From NCBI RefSeq assembly GCF_026914185.1, contig NC_070558.1, positions 1,984,001 to 2,048,000 of the forward strand: DNA of 64,000 nucleotides, read 5' to 3'. Position 1 is the first letter of the stretch. Each line of letters starts with the position of its first letter. The notes below the pieces were generated by a model. It did not search any database. It was not told the DNA's origin and worked only from the letters and a program-made list of their open reading frames with translations. Source of the DNA: Puccinia triticina. Its lineage: Eukaryota; Basidiomycota; Pucciniomycetes; Pucciniales; Pucciniaceae. Below are positions 33,083 to 43,947 of this stretch, in pieces. The position numbers were made by a program, and so were the translations under genes.

Positions 33083-33731
33083 ATGGAAAACCGGGAACCT
33101 AGCTCACGCCACGACGACGGAGGAGGAGAAAACCAGAGTGGTATCTCCAAAAAACGTAAGTTAACTCCCTCCCATCTTTGCCCTGATATCGATATCCATT
33201 TGGGCCATGCACTGATGGCTCGCACCACCCGGCTCAGGCCCAATCGCAGCCTCGCCGCAATGAGGCTCCGGCCCCTCTCCCAGGCAACGATGATGGACCC
33301 CCTTCCCCGCGGCGCCTGGTACCTCGGAAGCGCAAGTCTATCATCGAGAGGCTTCAGGCACTCTGCCCGGACATGTTCGACCCGTCACGTGCCGAGGCCG
33401 AAGATCGCAAGCCGTTGCCGTCTTTACTTGTCAACCAACTTCAGTCATTGGGCTCTTCAACCCCGCCAAACCCGAAGCGCGCGAAGTCGAGCTCCAGTTC
33501 CCCCCCCCCTCTGATGGCGACCTCACAATGGAGGCCTATCTCGACCTCTGCCACATCCAGCCCGGCGACTCCCAGACTCATGCGGCGATTGAGAGGCACT
33601 CCCTCTACCACTGGTCGATCTTCAAGACCACCTCGATCCGAAGGCTCTGCAAACTGGGGATCCGCTATGGCCCGGCAGTCTTGCTCAAGGGCGGGGTCCA
33701 CGAAGCCATGAAGAGACTGCACCAGGATTAA
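33083..33731 (+). CDS. SAM-like domain protein (multi-exon, possibly damaged)
   Basis: A start at 33083 (MENREPSSRHDDGG) leads to a GTAAGT donor at 33156 and an acceptor at 33237. Exon 2 reads NEAPAPLPGNDDGPPSPRRL and SIIERLQALCPDMFDPS. The phase at this junction is off by one, next to an A run. After a probable short intron, the last exon reads FNPAKPEAREVELQFPPPSD then MEAYLDLCHIQPGDSQTH. It continues HWSIFKTTSIRRLCKLGIRY and ends LHQD-TAA at 33731. The final 65 residues resemble a small helical SAM-like domain seen in many basidiomycete repeat-associated proteins. Such domains usually mediate protein contacts. Its place inside the candidate giant element suggests an accessory gene. Confidence 0.45.
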
Positions 33732-34292
33732 CAATCCCAATCCTGTCCTGGAAATCCCTTGTTCTGCACATGCCTCGCTCCCCCCCCCCCCTCCCCTGTT
33801 CATCCTCCATTGGCGATGTTTTTTTCTCTTGCTTATCTTACACTTCCACCTATCTTTTCCAGGCTTGTCCTGAATTTTTATTTTCTGCTACTGGTCAGAA
33901 AACTTTGTGTTGTATGCTGCTGCATTCTTTATCTTATTCTCCAGATAATTTTATATGATTTCTTGGGTGCTTCCTTAAAAATAGATATGATAAATTTTGC
34001 TTATCATATCTCTGCCAACTTAAGGCTGAAGAGTAACTCTGAGTCAATTCAACACCATCATGCAGTATAGTCTGGTGACAAGTTGAACATGCTTTAAAAT
34101 ATACACAGGTGTAAGGTAAAATTGTAAGGTAAAATATAAGGCCAAACAGCCTCCACAGGGGTAGGGTAAGAGAAATAAAAACAGTAAAACATTTACACAA
34201 GTCCCAAAGATTTTTTTTCATAATTTGCTGATTTCACACACAATAACAATAACTACCAGCTTGGATTCACATCTAATTGCTTGGATTCACAT
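33732..34292. other. Interval with no gene seen
   Basis: AT-rich sequence between the converging SAM-like gene and Plavaka transposase. A short duplicated word (CTTGGATTCACATCTAAT, 34260-34296) lies at its end. No TIR recognised. Confidence 0.4.
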
Positions 34293-37200
34293 CTAATCAC
34301 TGACGTCATCACCATCATTTTCTCCTTGCCACTTCTGAAGTCCCTCGGTCAATGCTTCCATCATCTGTGATCCAGTAACAACCATGTGCCGCAATCCTGA
34401 TAGCTGGCGGTGGCGTTGAGCCTCGTGATGTGCAAATGCATTCAACAGATAACTATTGTGATTAGTGTGTTGGATGTGATAACAGACAGATGTGCCCTCT
34501 TGTCGCTTGTTCACTGGCACAGCTGCCTCCACTGCGGCACACCCTCCTTCAATGCAATTATGCTGTACGTTGAGGCAACACTTAATCCACTGATCAAATG
34601 ATTTTGCTGTCAATTTTCCTGGTGACATAATGTTTGAGGTTTATGTATAATTTACTTACTGGGACAGGTACAATAGCATAGCTGGACCTCTTCTGCAGTG
34701 TAGGCATTCGAGTATGACAATTGATGTGTCCTCTCTGACATTCCACACGTCTCACATAATAGTGATTCCCTGGGGTGACCTCCCACAACGATTGGACACA
34801 TGCAATAACTTCAACTTGATTTGGACCCCCTTGCTCCTATTCACACAAAATTAGGTTGTCAGTGCATTTTTGTATGATAGCATAATTAAAATTTTCCTGT
34901 GGTTAGCATACCAAATAAAACGTCCCCTTGTGAATTATTTCCTTGGCATTCAGATGGATAGGAGATACTTGTCTAACACTGCTGTTTGGGTTGAGTCTTG
35001 CAGTAAGCGCCTCAGGAATTGGTTCAAGTTCTGCCTCTGGGATATTTGGTTTATTTGAGTGTAAGCAGGGGTATGATTTCATGGGGTTGACTAAGGTGGA
35101 GTTGTACCCAAATAATTTTTGGATCAGGACATTTGATTTAAATATGTTGGTAACATTAGGTTTGGCTTGAAAGTATTCCCCTGTCTTGGAATCATGAAGG
35201 TAGGCGCCAGAGTATAATAGCCTCTCAATGTGATAGTTGCTGAAAGTCAGGGCTAAATCGTGACTTGGTGCTTGTCTGTTGGAATGGATTGATGCAGTGC
35301 GGACTATTCCGTTATAATTTTCAAATTTCTCAGTGGCAAATAGGATTGGGGGCCCAAATCGTCTAATTGATTGAGGTAGGTGTAACAGCATGTGGATCTT
35401 GGGTTTATTTGACCACCTGCCAGACATTTTTGATATGTGATACATGAACTCCCGTATAACCCCTTCCAGTTGTTGGATATAGGTTTCCATGTCAGGAATG
35501 ACTGTCTGAAAAACCATACTTGACATAAAGCACATTGAGTACCAAACATTCTTCATGTCTTCGGTCATGTAAGGAAACAACACAAATGCTGCAACCTGCA
35601 AGATGATTTGGAAATCTTTACCAATGAAGGATCGATGGTGGGCCATCATGTAAGTTGCCTGAAGTTGTGGAAAGTTGAGGGCATCGGTGTTGAATGATCG
35701 CAAGCAGGCCTCCACTTCTTTCAATTTGCTCTTGGGTATCCTATTTGTCATAAGGTCAGCCATAAGATATTTGACACATCCTAGGAGTACTACGTGTAGT
35801 ATCTCCACTGGGGTGTGATTACATCCATCAAATGATGCTAGTTCCAAATAAGAGTTGAATATTCTTGGATGGGAGTGTTCTGCAAGTTGGGCAATTCTGA
35901 CCCGTTCATGGACCTTCTGAGTATGCAATTCCATCAACCTGTGTGTTATTTGTTCCTTCAATCCATACTCTGCAGTTTTCAACTTGAATTGATTCTTAGA
36001 TTTTGTATAGTATAGCTCCCAAAGTTCATGAGATCGACTCTTGGTTTCATGCCACTTTCTAGCAATGGGTAAAGCTGTTAGGCCAAAAAAGGCACGGAGG
36101 AATTCCAAACTGCACCGGTGTTCTTTTGATTGAGTACTGAGATGACACATCCTGCAAGGATTATTGGCTTGACCTGGGTTGAATGTGCTTGTAATTTCTG
36201 CAGACATAGGTGAGTCCGCAAGGAAAGCGAGTGGGACCACCATATACAATACTTCGTGTTTCAGACCTGCATCAAATGCTATGCTACCTTGAGTTGCCAA
36301 ATGACTGTGTGGATATTATACAATGTCAGAGACAATGAAAGGAACTATCCATTATGTGTTGTTCACTCACTTGATCTCTGCAACAATGGGCTCACCAATC
36401 TCCAAAGCTGAAGCAACATTGGAGGTTGCAATAAAATGACAATTGTATTCCATGTTGGTCATTTCAGGCGGCAGTCCTCCCAATGTGAAATAGTAAGAAA
36501 TATGTTTGTTCCATCTCTTAGACTGGTTACCTGAAGTGTCATCAGAGTAGAGGGTAATGGGGACATGTTGAATGATCTTTTTACCTGCCCTCTCTCTCCA
36601 GGGATTGGGTATGCGAATAGGGTCGGCCCCAATTGGGGTGCCATGTTCTGTCAAAACAACACAAAAAGGTGGGGTGATACTTGTCAAAACAACACAAAAT
36701 GTAGGGGTGATACTATCATGTGAAGAGTTTCATTAACTGCTTACCATATAGCAAATTATCACACTTTGACATAAGCAATGATCCATCTTGATGGCGGATT
36801 TCTGAGTATAACTTGTTGAACTTCCTGACAGGAATATCAAGCAAATCTTGGTCGTTATATCCAATATTTGCCCGTATGTAGAATATCATGTTACCAGACT
36901 GATTTGGTCTGGAAAATTTGGCACAAAAACACTTGCCCCATATTTCATCTTGATACTGGTAGAAAAATATTGGCACCACAATGTGACTATCTGGGTGATC
37001 CATCAAAGTTATTGGCTCAAATATATAGTAGTGTTTGCCATTGTAAGGTGCCATTTGGACGCGGTGTTCTTGGTTAAGACTTTCACACCACTTTTCACTT
37101 TGGTACAGAGCCCTGATGTTCTTCCCTTTGGTGTCATGTGGGTAGAATTGCATATGTGGGTGAACAATGGGATTTGCCAATTCCTGGGAAATAAAATGTC

Positions 37201-38117
37201 AGGGGAGATAATGTGTCAGTCAATTGCAAAATCAAGCAGAAGGATGTCAGTTGACCCACATGTCCAATCAAGTCATGCAGACTCAGATAATAACATGTAT
37301 TATTAAATATGGAGACATGCTTGTTGATTTTCACATCTAAAGTCTTCCGGATTGTATCCCGGTTGCGTTTGATGCTGTCCCAATGGGGCAGCTTCATGCC
37401 CCACACACGTAGGATGACCCGCAACTGGTGATACATGGTGCGTGATAAGCGATTGTGCAGATGGCCTAGCATGAGTGCTGAGAACAGATGCTGCGAGTTT
37501 GTATGTATGGTAAGCGTGGGGTGGTCTGATCAGCCCAGAGTTATACATACAATCTCAAGGGGAAATTTGCCACTCACCCCCTTGGACCTAAAGGGAAACC
37601 AATTGGAATTGTCCATTGTTGCCTCTGATTGTTCATCATCATCATCATCCTCTTGACCAGGGGTTAACACTTCATCTTCCATCAATCCAGCCATAAGTGC
37701 ATCATGAACCCACTGAAGCATGCCTTGATCCCCACCCATGACTTCCTCTTGATCCTCAGAACCAAAACCAAAGGCCGCACTGTCATTCATATCAACATCC
37801 ACTGTTTGAGGCTCTTCTGGGCCCATCTGCAGGGATCCAAGATTTTGATCAGGAATTTCCACCTGGGGATCTGCAGGCACCTGATTCCAAACGTGAGGGA
37901 GTGACGAGCTAGAACCATGTGTTTGAGAATTTGATTGAGCCATTGCATTTTGGAAACTCTGGAGTTCTGTCAACTTGTTCATATGAGTTCTGGTTTGAAG
38001 ATGTAATGGTATGTTGCACTCCTTGGCCCATTTGGATTTGCAAATCACACATCTGTAAAGGTATCTACCATCTTGATCCAAATTAGCCTCAAAACCTGAG
38101 GGTAATATATTTCCCAT
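34293..38117 (-). CDS. Plavaka-type (CACTA superfamily) transposase, seven exons, apparently intact
   Basis: Exons (minus): 38117-37551, 37490-37260, 37183-36745, 36647-36371, 36304-34912, 34836-34660, 34589-34293. All six introns are GT..AG of 60-97 nt. Phases fit and the exons sum to 3381 nt (1126 aa plus stop) with no nonsense codon. The N-terminus has a C2H2 finger (CVICK..H.Q.R.H), then an acidic region. The core includes MLGHLHNRLSRTMYHQLRVI and KLPHWDSIKRNRDTIR. It also includes LYSDDTSGNQSKRWNKHISY, EYNCHFIATSNVAS, LADSPMSAEIT, CRMCHL and MLLHLPQSIRRFGPPILFAT. A Cys/His C-terminus (NVQHNC) follows. These motifs match Plavaka transposases of Agaricomycotina and rusts. I chose ATG 38117, directly before LPSGFEANLDQDGRYLYRC; the frame is open upstream to 38195. 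Confidence 0.85.
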
Positions 38118-38253
38118 CAGATTAGAATGACACAACCAAAAAAACACCATATCAAAAAAACACCATATAAGAATCATATAACCAGATGGACACAATCATA
38201 TACCATTGTGTAAATGAATGCACTCACCAGGATGATTGTTTGGTGCCATAGCC
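38118..38253. other. Upstream region of the Plavaka transposase
   Basis: AT-rich with a short duplicated AAAAACACCATAT word. Probably the 5' UTR and promoter. No motif identified. Confidence 0.3.
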
Positions 38254-38598
38254 GGGTTTAATTCCTTGGAAAATCTGGAGGAACTTGAATGATTGGCTTG
38301 ATAATTACAGATTTATTTAAAACCGTAGGGACTGATTCTTGGGGCTCAATAGGAATGATAGATATCTGATTTCCAAATTATTTGATGAACCTGAATGCCT
38401 TGAGTTTTGTGAGATCAAAGGTGGGTTTAATTCCTTGGAAAATCTGGAGGAACTTGAATAATTGGCTTGATAATTATTGATTTATTTAAAACAGTAGGGA
38501 CTGATTCTTGGGGCTCAATAGTAATGATAGATATCTGATTTCCAAATTATTTGATGATACTGAATGCCTTGAGTTATGTGAGATCAAAGGTGGGTTTA
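38254..38598 (+). repeat. Tandem duplication, period 169 bp
   Basis: Units start GGGTTTAATTCC at 38254 and 38423, and a third partial unit starts at 38592. They are highly similar, sharing GGGACTGATTCTTGGGGCTC and ATCTGATTTCCAAATTATTT. Confidence 0.9.
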
Positions 38599-38599
38599 A

Positions 38600-39006
38600 T
38601 TCTGAAATGTTGTGTTTTGGCTGGTTGAACCCAACTGTCGGTGGTTTGTGGCAAGAGGCAAGGAAGTCAGGAATTTGCGCGGCATGCACGCAGCTTGGCC
38701 CCACAGTCAAGTCTGGTCCGCAGCAACGGTTGAGGTTTTCTCCGACCCCGTCGGAAGTCCGCCTCCATCGGAAAGGCCAAACTCAATCAGTTCTCACGAT
38801 ATTATTCCTGCGGACATTGGTGAGTGTTCTATGAGCCACCACCCCCTAACCCCTCCCTTCCGCCAATGCTCATGAACGCCTGTAACATATCAAACTGAAA
38901 CCGGCAAGTATTTTAGTTTGATATGTGATCCGACTGAGACCGACACTGATCACTTATCTTACCTGTTTGACACCGTTGTAGGACACAGTTCATTGAAAAC
39001 CCAAAC
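38600..39006. other. Interval with no secure gene
   Basis: Could hold the promoter and first noncoding exon of the gene at 39007. No convincing frame. Confidence 0.3.
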
Positions 39007-39257
39007 ATGTCGCAGCCCCTCAGCGGGCACCCCTCATGGGACCAGCTTGACAGCAACCCGAATCCGTTGTCCAACCCGAACTCAAACCGCGGGCCACTGT
39101 CAAATCCAAATCCCCTCCTCCCAAGCGATGGCCGTGTCGATCACGGCCAATACAACTACTCTAACATGTCCAACCCAAATCCGTTGTCCGACCCAAACTC
39201 AAACCGCGGGCCACTGTCAAATCCCCTCCTCCCAAGCAATGGCCGTGTCAATCACGG
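39007..39257 (+). pseudogene. 5' part of a multi-exon gene of unknown function, cut by element C
   Basis: It starts MSQPLSGHPSWDQLDSNPN and encodes Asn/Pro repeats (LSNPNSNRGPLSN). The DNA contains a diverged direct repeat around CTCCTCCCAAGCRATGGCCG. At 39257 element C intervenes. The sequence resumes at 45011 with the matching CCAATACAACTAC. A one-base deletion relative to the internal repeat shifts the frame there. Confidence 0.5.
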
Positions 39258-40316
39258 TGTGGTAAGCCAATCCTGATCTACCCAGAAAACCAGCAACCAT
39301 CAATCACAAGGCTGTCACACCTCAAGACTAAATCCCATACCTCTGGCCCCCTTGTCAGCAAAGCCCAAGGTCCTCGACATCCCCACTCAATGGTCATACC
39401 CTAGATAATAGTATTCCCTCTTCCCACACTCCCCCTCTCTTGGATAAACCCTCTCCCTAGTCTCAAACATCTACCCAGATCACATGTTACCCCCTTCTTC
39501 TAGTGTTTCCTTAGAACCATGTGCTCAAAGATGTATAAGCAACCTTGAAACCCTTCACCCTCCAAACCCAACATGATACACATTATACTAGACATAGCCC
39601 CAAACCCCACCTAGATTATTTCTCCCTGAAACACTTCCTGAAACGCTTCCTGAAACGCTTCCTGAAACGCTTCCTGAAACGCTTCCTGAAACGCTTCCTG
39701 AAACACCTAACTCCTCCTATCTTCAATCCCTAGATGACTTCTTCCTGAAACACTTCCTGAAACGCCTAACTACTCCTATCTTAGATCATAGAATATTCTA
39801 CCCCTGTTATGTCTCACATATCCCCTCCTCTAACTAGGAAGATTGAACCATAGCCCCCAGAAGATGGCATCATCCCCACCCACTATTACACCATCATGTG
39901 ACTCCTTGACCCAATACTCTGACCACATGGCTGTTTCATCCTATAGAAGTAGAATGTTCTATGCTTCCCTTCAGGTTATCCTTGTTTCCTCATGGCTCCT
40001 CTTTCTTGTGTATATAAACTGGGTTGTTTTCCTCTTCATTTGTTCCCCATCAGATCCTGTCAAAGTAATTCAGATCACTGGTCACCTATCATTAGCCTTG
40101 CTTATGCCAATAAATCAGATTGGACAAGCTTGTTATCTGTGTACAAAATATTAGATTAGTAGAAAAGTAACCCTCAAGACATACCTCAAGAATCCTCTAT
40201 AGCCACACCTTTCCATAAGAGTCCACACTCTTATATCTTTTTCTTGTTCCCAGAGAGGCAGCCCATTAAAGCACCATTCCCTCTCCAGCTCTATTCATCC
40301 CAAGAGTAGTTCCACA
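39258..40316 (+). repeat. Element C 5' LTR
   Basis: Direct repeat of 43948-45006. It contains a 12-bp tandem array (CTTCCTGAAACG, about seven units, near 39624-39708) and further spaced copies. Frames of 62 and 103 aa occur in both LTRs and are not genes. Confidence 0.95.
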
Positions 40317-40318
40317 AG

Positions 40319-40337
40319 TGGTGTCCCAACAGTGGCC
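40319..40337 (+). other. Element C primer-binding-type motif
   Basis: TGGTGTCCCAACAGTGGCC, two bases after the LTR, identical to B. Confidence 0.65.
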
Positions 40338-40571
40338 TGAAGATCTTCAGTTTTCAGTCTTACTTTTGGAGTACTAGTCTCATAGATAGTTACAGATTAG
40401 CTAGTGCATTTATTAAACTTCATATTTTAACAAATCTACATACCTTTACAGATTTCCCTGACAATATCCCAAGTTCCCCAGGATTATCTACCATCAACCC
40501 TTACTCCCATCAATTCACAGAACAAATCCTCATCTCCTTCTCTCCAGTCATTTAACAATCAACCCTTAAAT

Positions 40572-41927
40572 ATGGCTAAGCACTTTAGATCCAACTCTCA
40601 GTCCCAATACCTACCTAGAACCACCTTGGAGTCAGCCATAGAAAGATTTGTCATGCCTGCATTTGTTGGATTCTCCAGAGAAGCAAACCTTGGTCAAATA
40701 CCTACTACTGGAGGACAACCCAATCTTGGATCAGCTCACATCAACCCTGGATACACAGGACAACCCCAGCAAGAAGCCCATGGGTCCACCCACTTTGGGG
40801 GAAACAACTTACCTGCAAACCCTGGAACTAATCAATTTGGAAACCCTGGACCTACTGAACAACCCTGGAATAAAAATTATGTCCCTGCAAACTTGGGAGT
40901 CAACTATCCTGGAAACCCATACCTACCAACCAATCCTGGCCCCATGAGGAATGCCAATCCTCCTAGTTCTGGAAGCCCTGCCTTGGACCCTCTCCCTGAA
41001 CCATTTCAACCTGTAGCAGCCCAGTCAGCAAGTACCTCTGCAGCCCAAAATTACCAGATGGGAACCAACACTAGCAATCCTCACCATTTCTTGGAAGCCA
41101 ATATCCAACTCCCAGCCTACAACCCAGAACCTTTTGGAAGAAAACCTGTCAAGATCAAATCCATGGCCAAAGGCCTCTTTTTTGATGGTTCCAACATGGA
41201 AATCAGTAACTTCATCAAGAGGCTAGAAAATGCTGCTCAACTGGATGGTGCCCTAGGATGTGATATAGCCATCCAAATTACTGTCTTCTTGGAAGGAGAA
41301 GCCCTGATCAATGAGGTACAGGAAATGACTGAACAGGTTGGCCATGATTGGGAAAAGCTTAAACTGAAATTAGTCCAAAGATGGGGAAAAATGTTACCTC
41401 TCCTCAAGTACACCAGGAATGATTTGGACAAGCTCCTTTTTACTACTCAGGCCAAAGGAATCAAAACTCAGAAGGAATTCCAGGACTTCAGCATCAAGTT
41501 GGAAAACCTGGTAGCTTACCTAGTTTGGTGTCAGCATATGGCTAGTGCAGAAGAAATAAGACATGCAGTACTCAACTGTGTCAGCACCCCCATCAAGGTA
41601 TCAGTCTGTAGGGAGCTCCTTAGGGATAGACAAATGAAAAGCTCTGTGGATGGTTCCCATATTCTCCCTCCTTACCTAGTCATTATGCAATACATCTCCA
41701 AGGAATTCAAGACCCTGTCAATTTTGGAGGAAGAAACAACCCAGGAAAAACCCTTAGGAATTCAACAGCCTGCAAAAATGAGTCAACAAAACCAAACTCA
41801 GGATAAATCCATGGATCAACTCACTAGGAACCTTGCCAGTTGGAATGTCCAAAAGCCTTCCCCTTTATCTCTTCCAGTCATGTCCCCTACAAACCAGCTC
41901 AATATGAGAGGGACCCTGCAACCCTGA
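40572..41927 (+). CDS. Element C Gag, N-terminal and core part
   Basis: A true ATG (MAKHFRSNSQSQ) opens a 451-aa frame. The N-terminus is Asn/Pro/Gly-rich (GNPGPTEQPWNKNYVPANLG). The Gag core, LFFDGSNMEISNFIKRLENA near residue 202 then DWEKLKLKLVQRWGKM, is like A (FDGTNLTIENFINRYEN). The frame ends at 41927 without a zinc knuckle, which lies in the -1 frame that follows. Confidence 0.85.
   Translation: MAKHFRSNSQSQYLPRTTLESAIERFVMPAFVGFSREANLGQIPTTGGQPNLGSAHINPGYTGQPQQEAHGSTHFGGNNLPANPGTNQFGNPGPTEQPWNKNYVPANLGVNYPGNPYLPTNPGPMRNANPPSSGSPALDPLPEPFQPVAAQSASTSAAQNYQMGTNTSNPHHFLEANIQLPAYNPEPFGRKPVKIKSMAKGLFFDGSNMEISNFIKRLENAAQLDGALGCDIAIQITVFLEGEALINEVQEMTEQVGHDWEKLKLKLVQRWGKMLPLLKYTRNDLDKLLFTTQAKGIKTQKEFQDFSIKLENLVAYLVWCQHMASAEEIRHAVLNCVSTPIKVSVCRELLRDRQMKSSVDGSHILPPYLVIMQYISKEFKTLSILEEETTQEKPLGIQQPAKMSQQNQTQDKSMDQLTRNLASWNVQKPSPLSLPVMSPTNQLNMRGTLQP
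41861..41867 (+). promoter_or_regulatory. Candidate -1 frameshift site, C CCT TTA
   Basis: In Gag the codons are TCC CCT TTA, giving the canonical X XXY YYZ heptamer in register. A -1 slip enters the frame that encodes the zinc knuckle. GTCCC (about 41882) can pair with GGGAC (about 41912) downstream. A simple indel is the alternative explanation. Confidence 0.5.
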
Positions 41928-42691
41928 AGTGCAATTACTGTCATATGATGGGCCACACCATGCATAGATGCAACCTAGTAAACCTGGATGAACTCAATGG
42001 CCTCTGCAAGAAAGAAGGGAATACAGTCAGACTCCCTGATGGATCTCAAATTCCCTGGGACAGGAATACCCCCTACAAGGCAACTGTGGACCAGTTTCAC
42101 CAAGCAAAGAAGCAACCAGGAGTTATCAACTTACCCTCTGGAACACTCAACCCAAATGCACAAGCAAGTAACCTGGAACCTCAGGTATCCTTTGGAATAA
42201 TAGAGCACATGGACCAAGATGTGGAAGCCTTGATGATCAGTTCTAGAAGATTACCCTTGGATTCAATGCTGAAGATCAAAGTCAATAGTGAAGACCTGGA
42301 AGATGAAGACAGCTCCCCAGTTAGACTTATGACACCTTTCTTGTCAAAAATCACATCCCAGGTCTTTGGAAATCTTGGAACCTCAGAAAAATTGGACAAC
42401 ACAAAAGCAGAGCAATTAGGATCAGCCAGTGGAACCAATGAAGAAACTTCTATCCCTGAGATTCTCTCACCAAAATTAATATTTAAAGAACCTCCAGATA
42501 CTCTATTTGCCTTTGAAACTAAATTGGAATTAACTGAAGAAGAGGCCACAGAAAATCTCAGCCAAAATTTTCCCCCAGAAGAAACTCACTCACCCAAGCA
42601 TGACTCAACCATTGAAGCTACATCTGAAGAAAAGAAAACCTCAAAAGAACCCACCCTTGCATGTTGCCAATATTGCAATCCTTCTTTCTAG
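41868..42691 (+). CDS. Element C Gag, zinc-knuckle part (-1 frame)
   Basis: It is entered by the shift above (ISSSHVPYKPAQYERD). It has a zinc knuckle CNYCHMMGHTMHRC (CX2CX4HX4C), then VRLPDGSQIPWDRNTPYKAT as in Gag A, then an acidic tail. It ends CCQYCNPSF-TAG. There is no ATG at its start, so it should be made only as an extension of Gag. Confidence 0.7.
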
Positions 42692-43509
42692 AAAATTCTT
42701 TTCATTCGAGTCCACTACCCTTGGATATTCTTGGAGCCCAGGCAGCTTTTATAGATAGTAAAATAGACTCTTCCTTGGAACAATTCCCATTACTTTCCAC
42801 TCAGAATTTTGAGCCCATTCATCTTTCCAACCAATTCTCAGCCAAATTAGAGACCTGCATTTTTCAGAAGGATCCTGGTAAACTTATAGACAAAATATCT
42901 TCATCAGCCTCCATCACAAAGAGATCAACCTTGGATTTAGTAGGAAAACCCACATTGGAATTTGGTCCACCTTTTTTTGAAGAAAGTTATTCCCAGCCAA
43001 ACTTGCCTTCCTCAAATTATCATGGTGCAGATTTATCCCTAGTTGATAAAACCTCTATTCCCAACTCAGCATCCATTTGTAGTTTGGGAAGACATGTTTT
43101 TCACAAAGACCCTGGTAAACCCACAGAAAGAAAATTGGAATCAGCCTCTCTAACAAACAATCCACAGGAATCACATTCTCTTCCAACTCACCAGTTTATC
43201 CCTAATCACCTTGAATATCCACTCTTCAAACCCCCTGACACAAGCCAAAAGGATTCTGGAGCTCAATTTTTTCTGAAATTCCTAAAGCAAATAATCAAGT
43301 CAACCAGTATTCAGCATAAACTCCCAGTACCTTGGTTTTCCCCAACTCCCCTTCCAAAAATCCGAAAAATTAATCTATGGAATATTTGGATCCTTGCTAA
43401 CTTCAAGTTCCATAGGTTGAAGGGCATGTCTCATATTGGTTTTGGTAAAACTCCAGGAACTTTCATATCTAAGGGACATGGACTATCCCTACTAGTCAGA
43501 ATCTCATAA
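42661..43509 (+). CDS. Element C third frame, unknown function
   Basis: ATG at 42661 (MLPILQSFFLENS), again -1 relative to the preceding frame and overlapping it by 31 nt. The 282 aa are Ser/Pro/Phe-rich with two similar stretches (FQKDPGKLIDK and FHKDPGKPTER). No protease or RT motif. It could be a degenerate remnant where protease stood, or an element-specific protein. Confidence 0.4.
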   Translation: MLPILQSFFLENSFHSSPLPLDILGAQAAFIDSKIDSSLEQFPLLSTQNFEPIHLSNQFSAKLETCIFQKDPGKLIDKISSSASITKRSTLDLVGKPTLEFGPPFFEESYSQPNLPSSNYHGADLSLVDKTSIPNSASICSLGRHVFHKDPGKPTERKLESASLTNNPQESHSLPTHQFIPNHLEYPLFKPPDTSQKDSGAQFFLKFLKQIIKSTSIQHKLPVPWFSPTPLPKIRKINLWNIWILANFKFHRLKGMSHIGFGKTPGTFISKGHGLSLLVRIS

Positions 43510-43947
43510 GCCTTGCTACCTAGTCACACTCACCCAATTTGGGGGTGGCTGTTGTTTTTTCCTCATTTCCCCAAGAGATCAGTCCCTTCTCTCAGTTTTT
43601 TTTAGATTAATCTTCACACCCCAGCTCAAGCTCACCCAATTTGGGGGTGGCAAGCCAATATACTTCCCTTTCCTCTCATGACCTCTCCCCTCAAATTCAA
43701 GTTCATACATAGGAAAAAGGTGAAGATATAAAAAAAACATGTCTCCCCCTCAGCCTTCACATAAAATCTTTCTCATCCTCAATTTCACTTTTTGGGCATC
43801 ATAAAATCTACACAACATAGTTTCTTTTTTGCTTCAGTTCATCTCTTCCTTTGTCCTCTGTCATATGCTAGCTTTTCTTCTCTCCTCAGGATTGGCCTCT
43901 TTTCTTTTTTTCTGGATGATGGGGACATCATCTAATTTGGGGGTGGA
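43510..43947 (+). other. Element C 3' noncoding region with three polypurine-tract-like copies
   Basis: ATTTGGGGGTGGC occurs near 43538 and 43634. AATTTGGGGGTGGA (43934-43947) abuts the 3' LTR and is the likely functional tract. Confidence 0.7.

Noticed and set aside
42625..42691. A second canonical slippery site between frames 2 and 3 of C
   Set aside because: The overlap has A-rich words but no X XXY YYZ heptamer in register.
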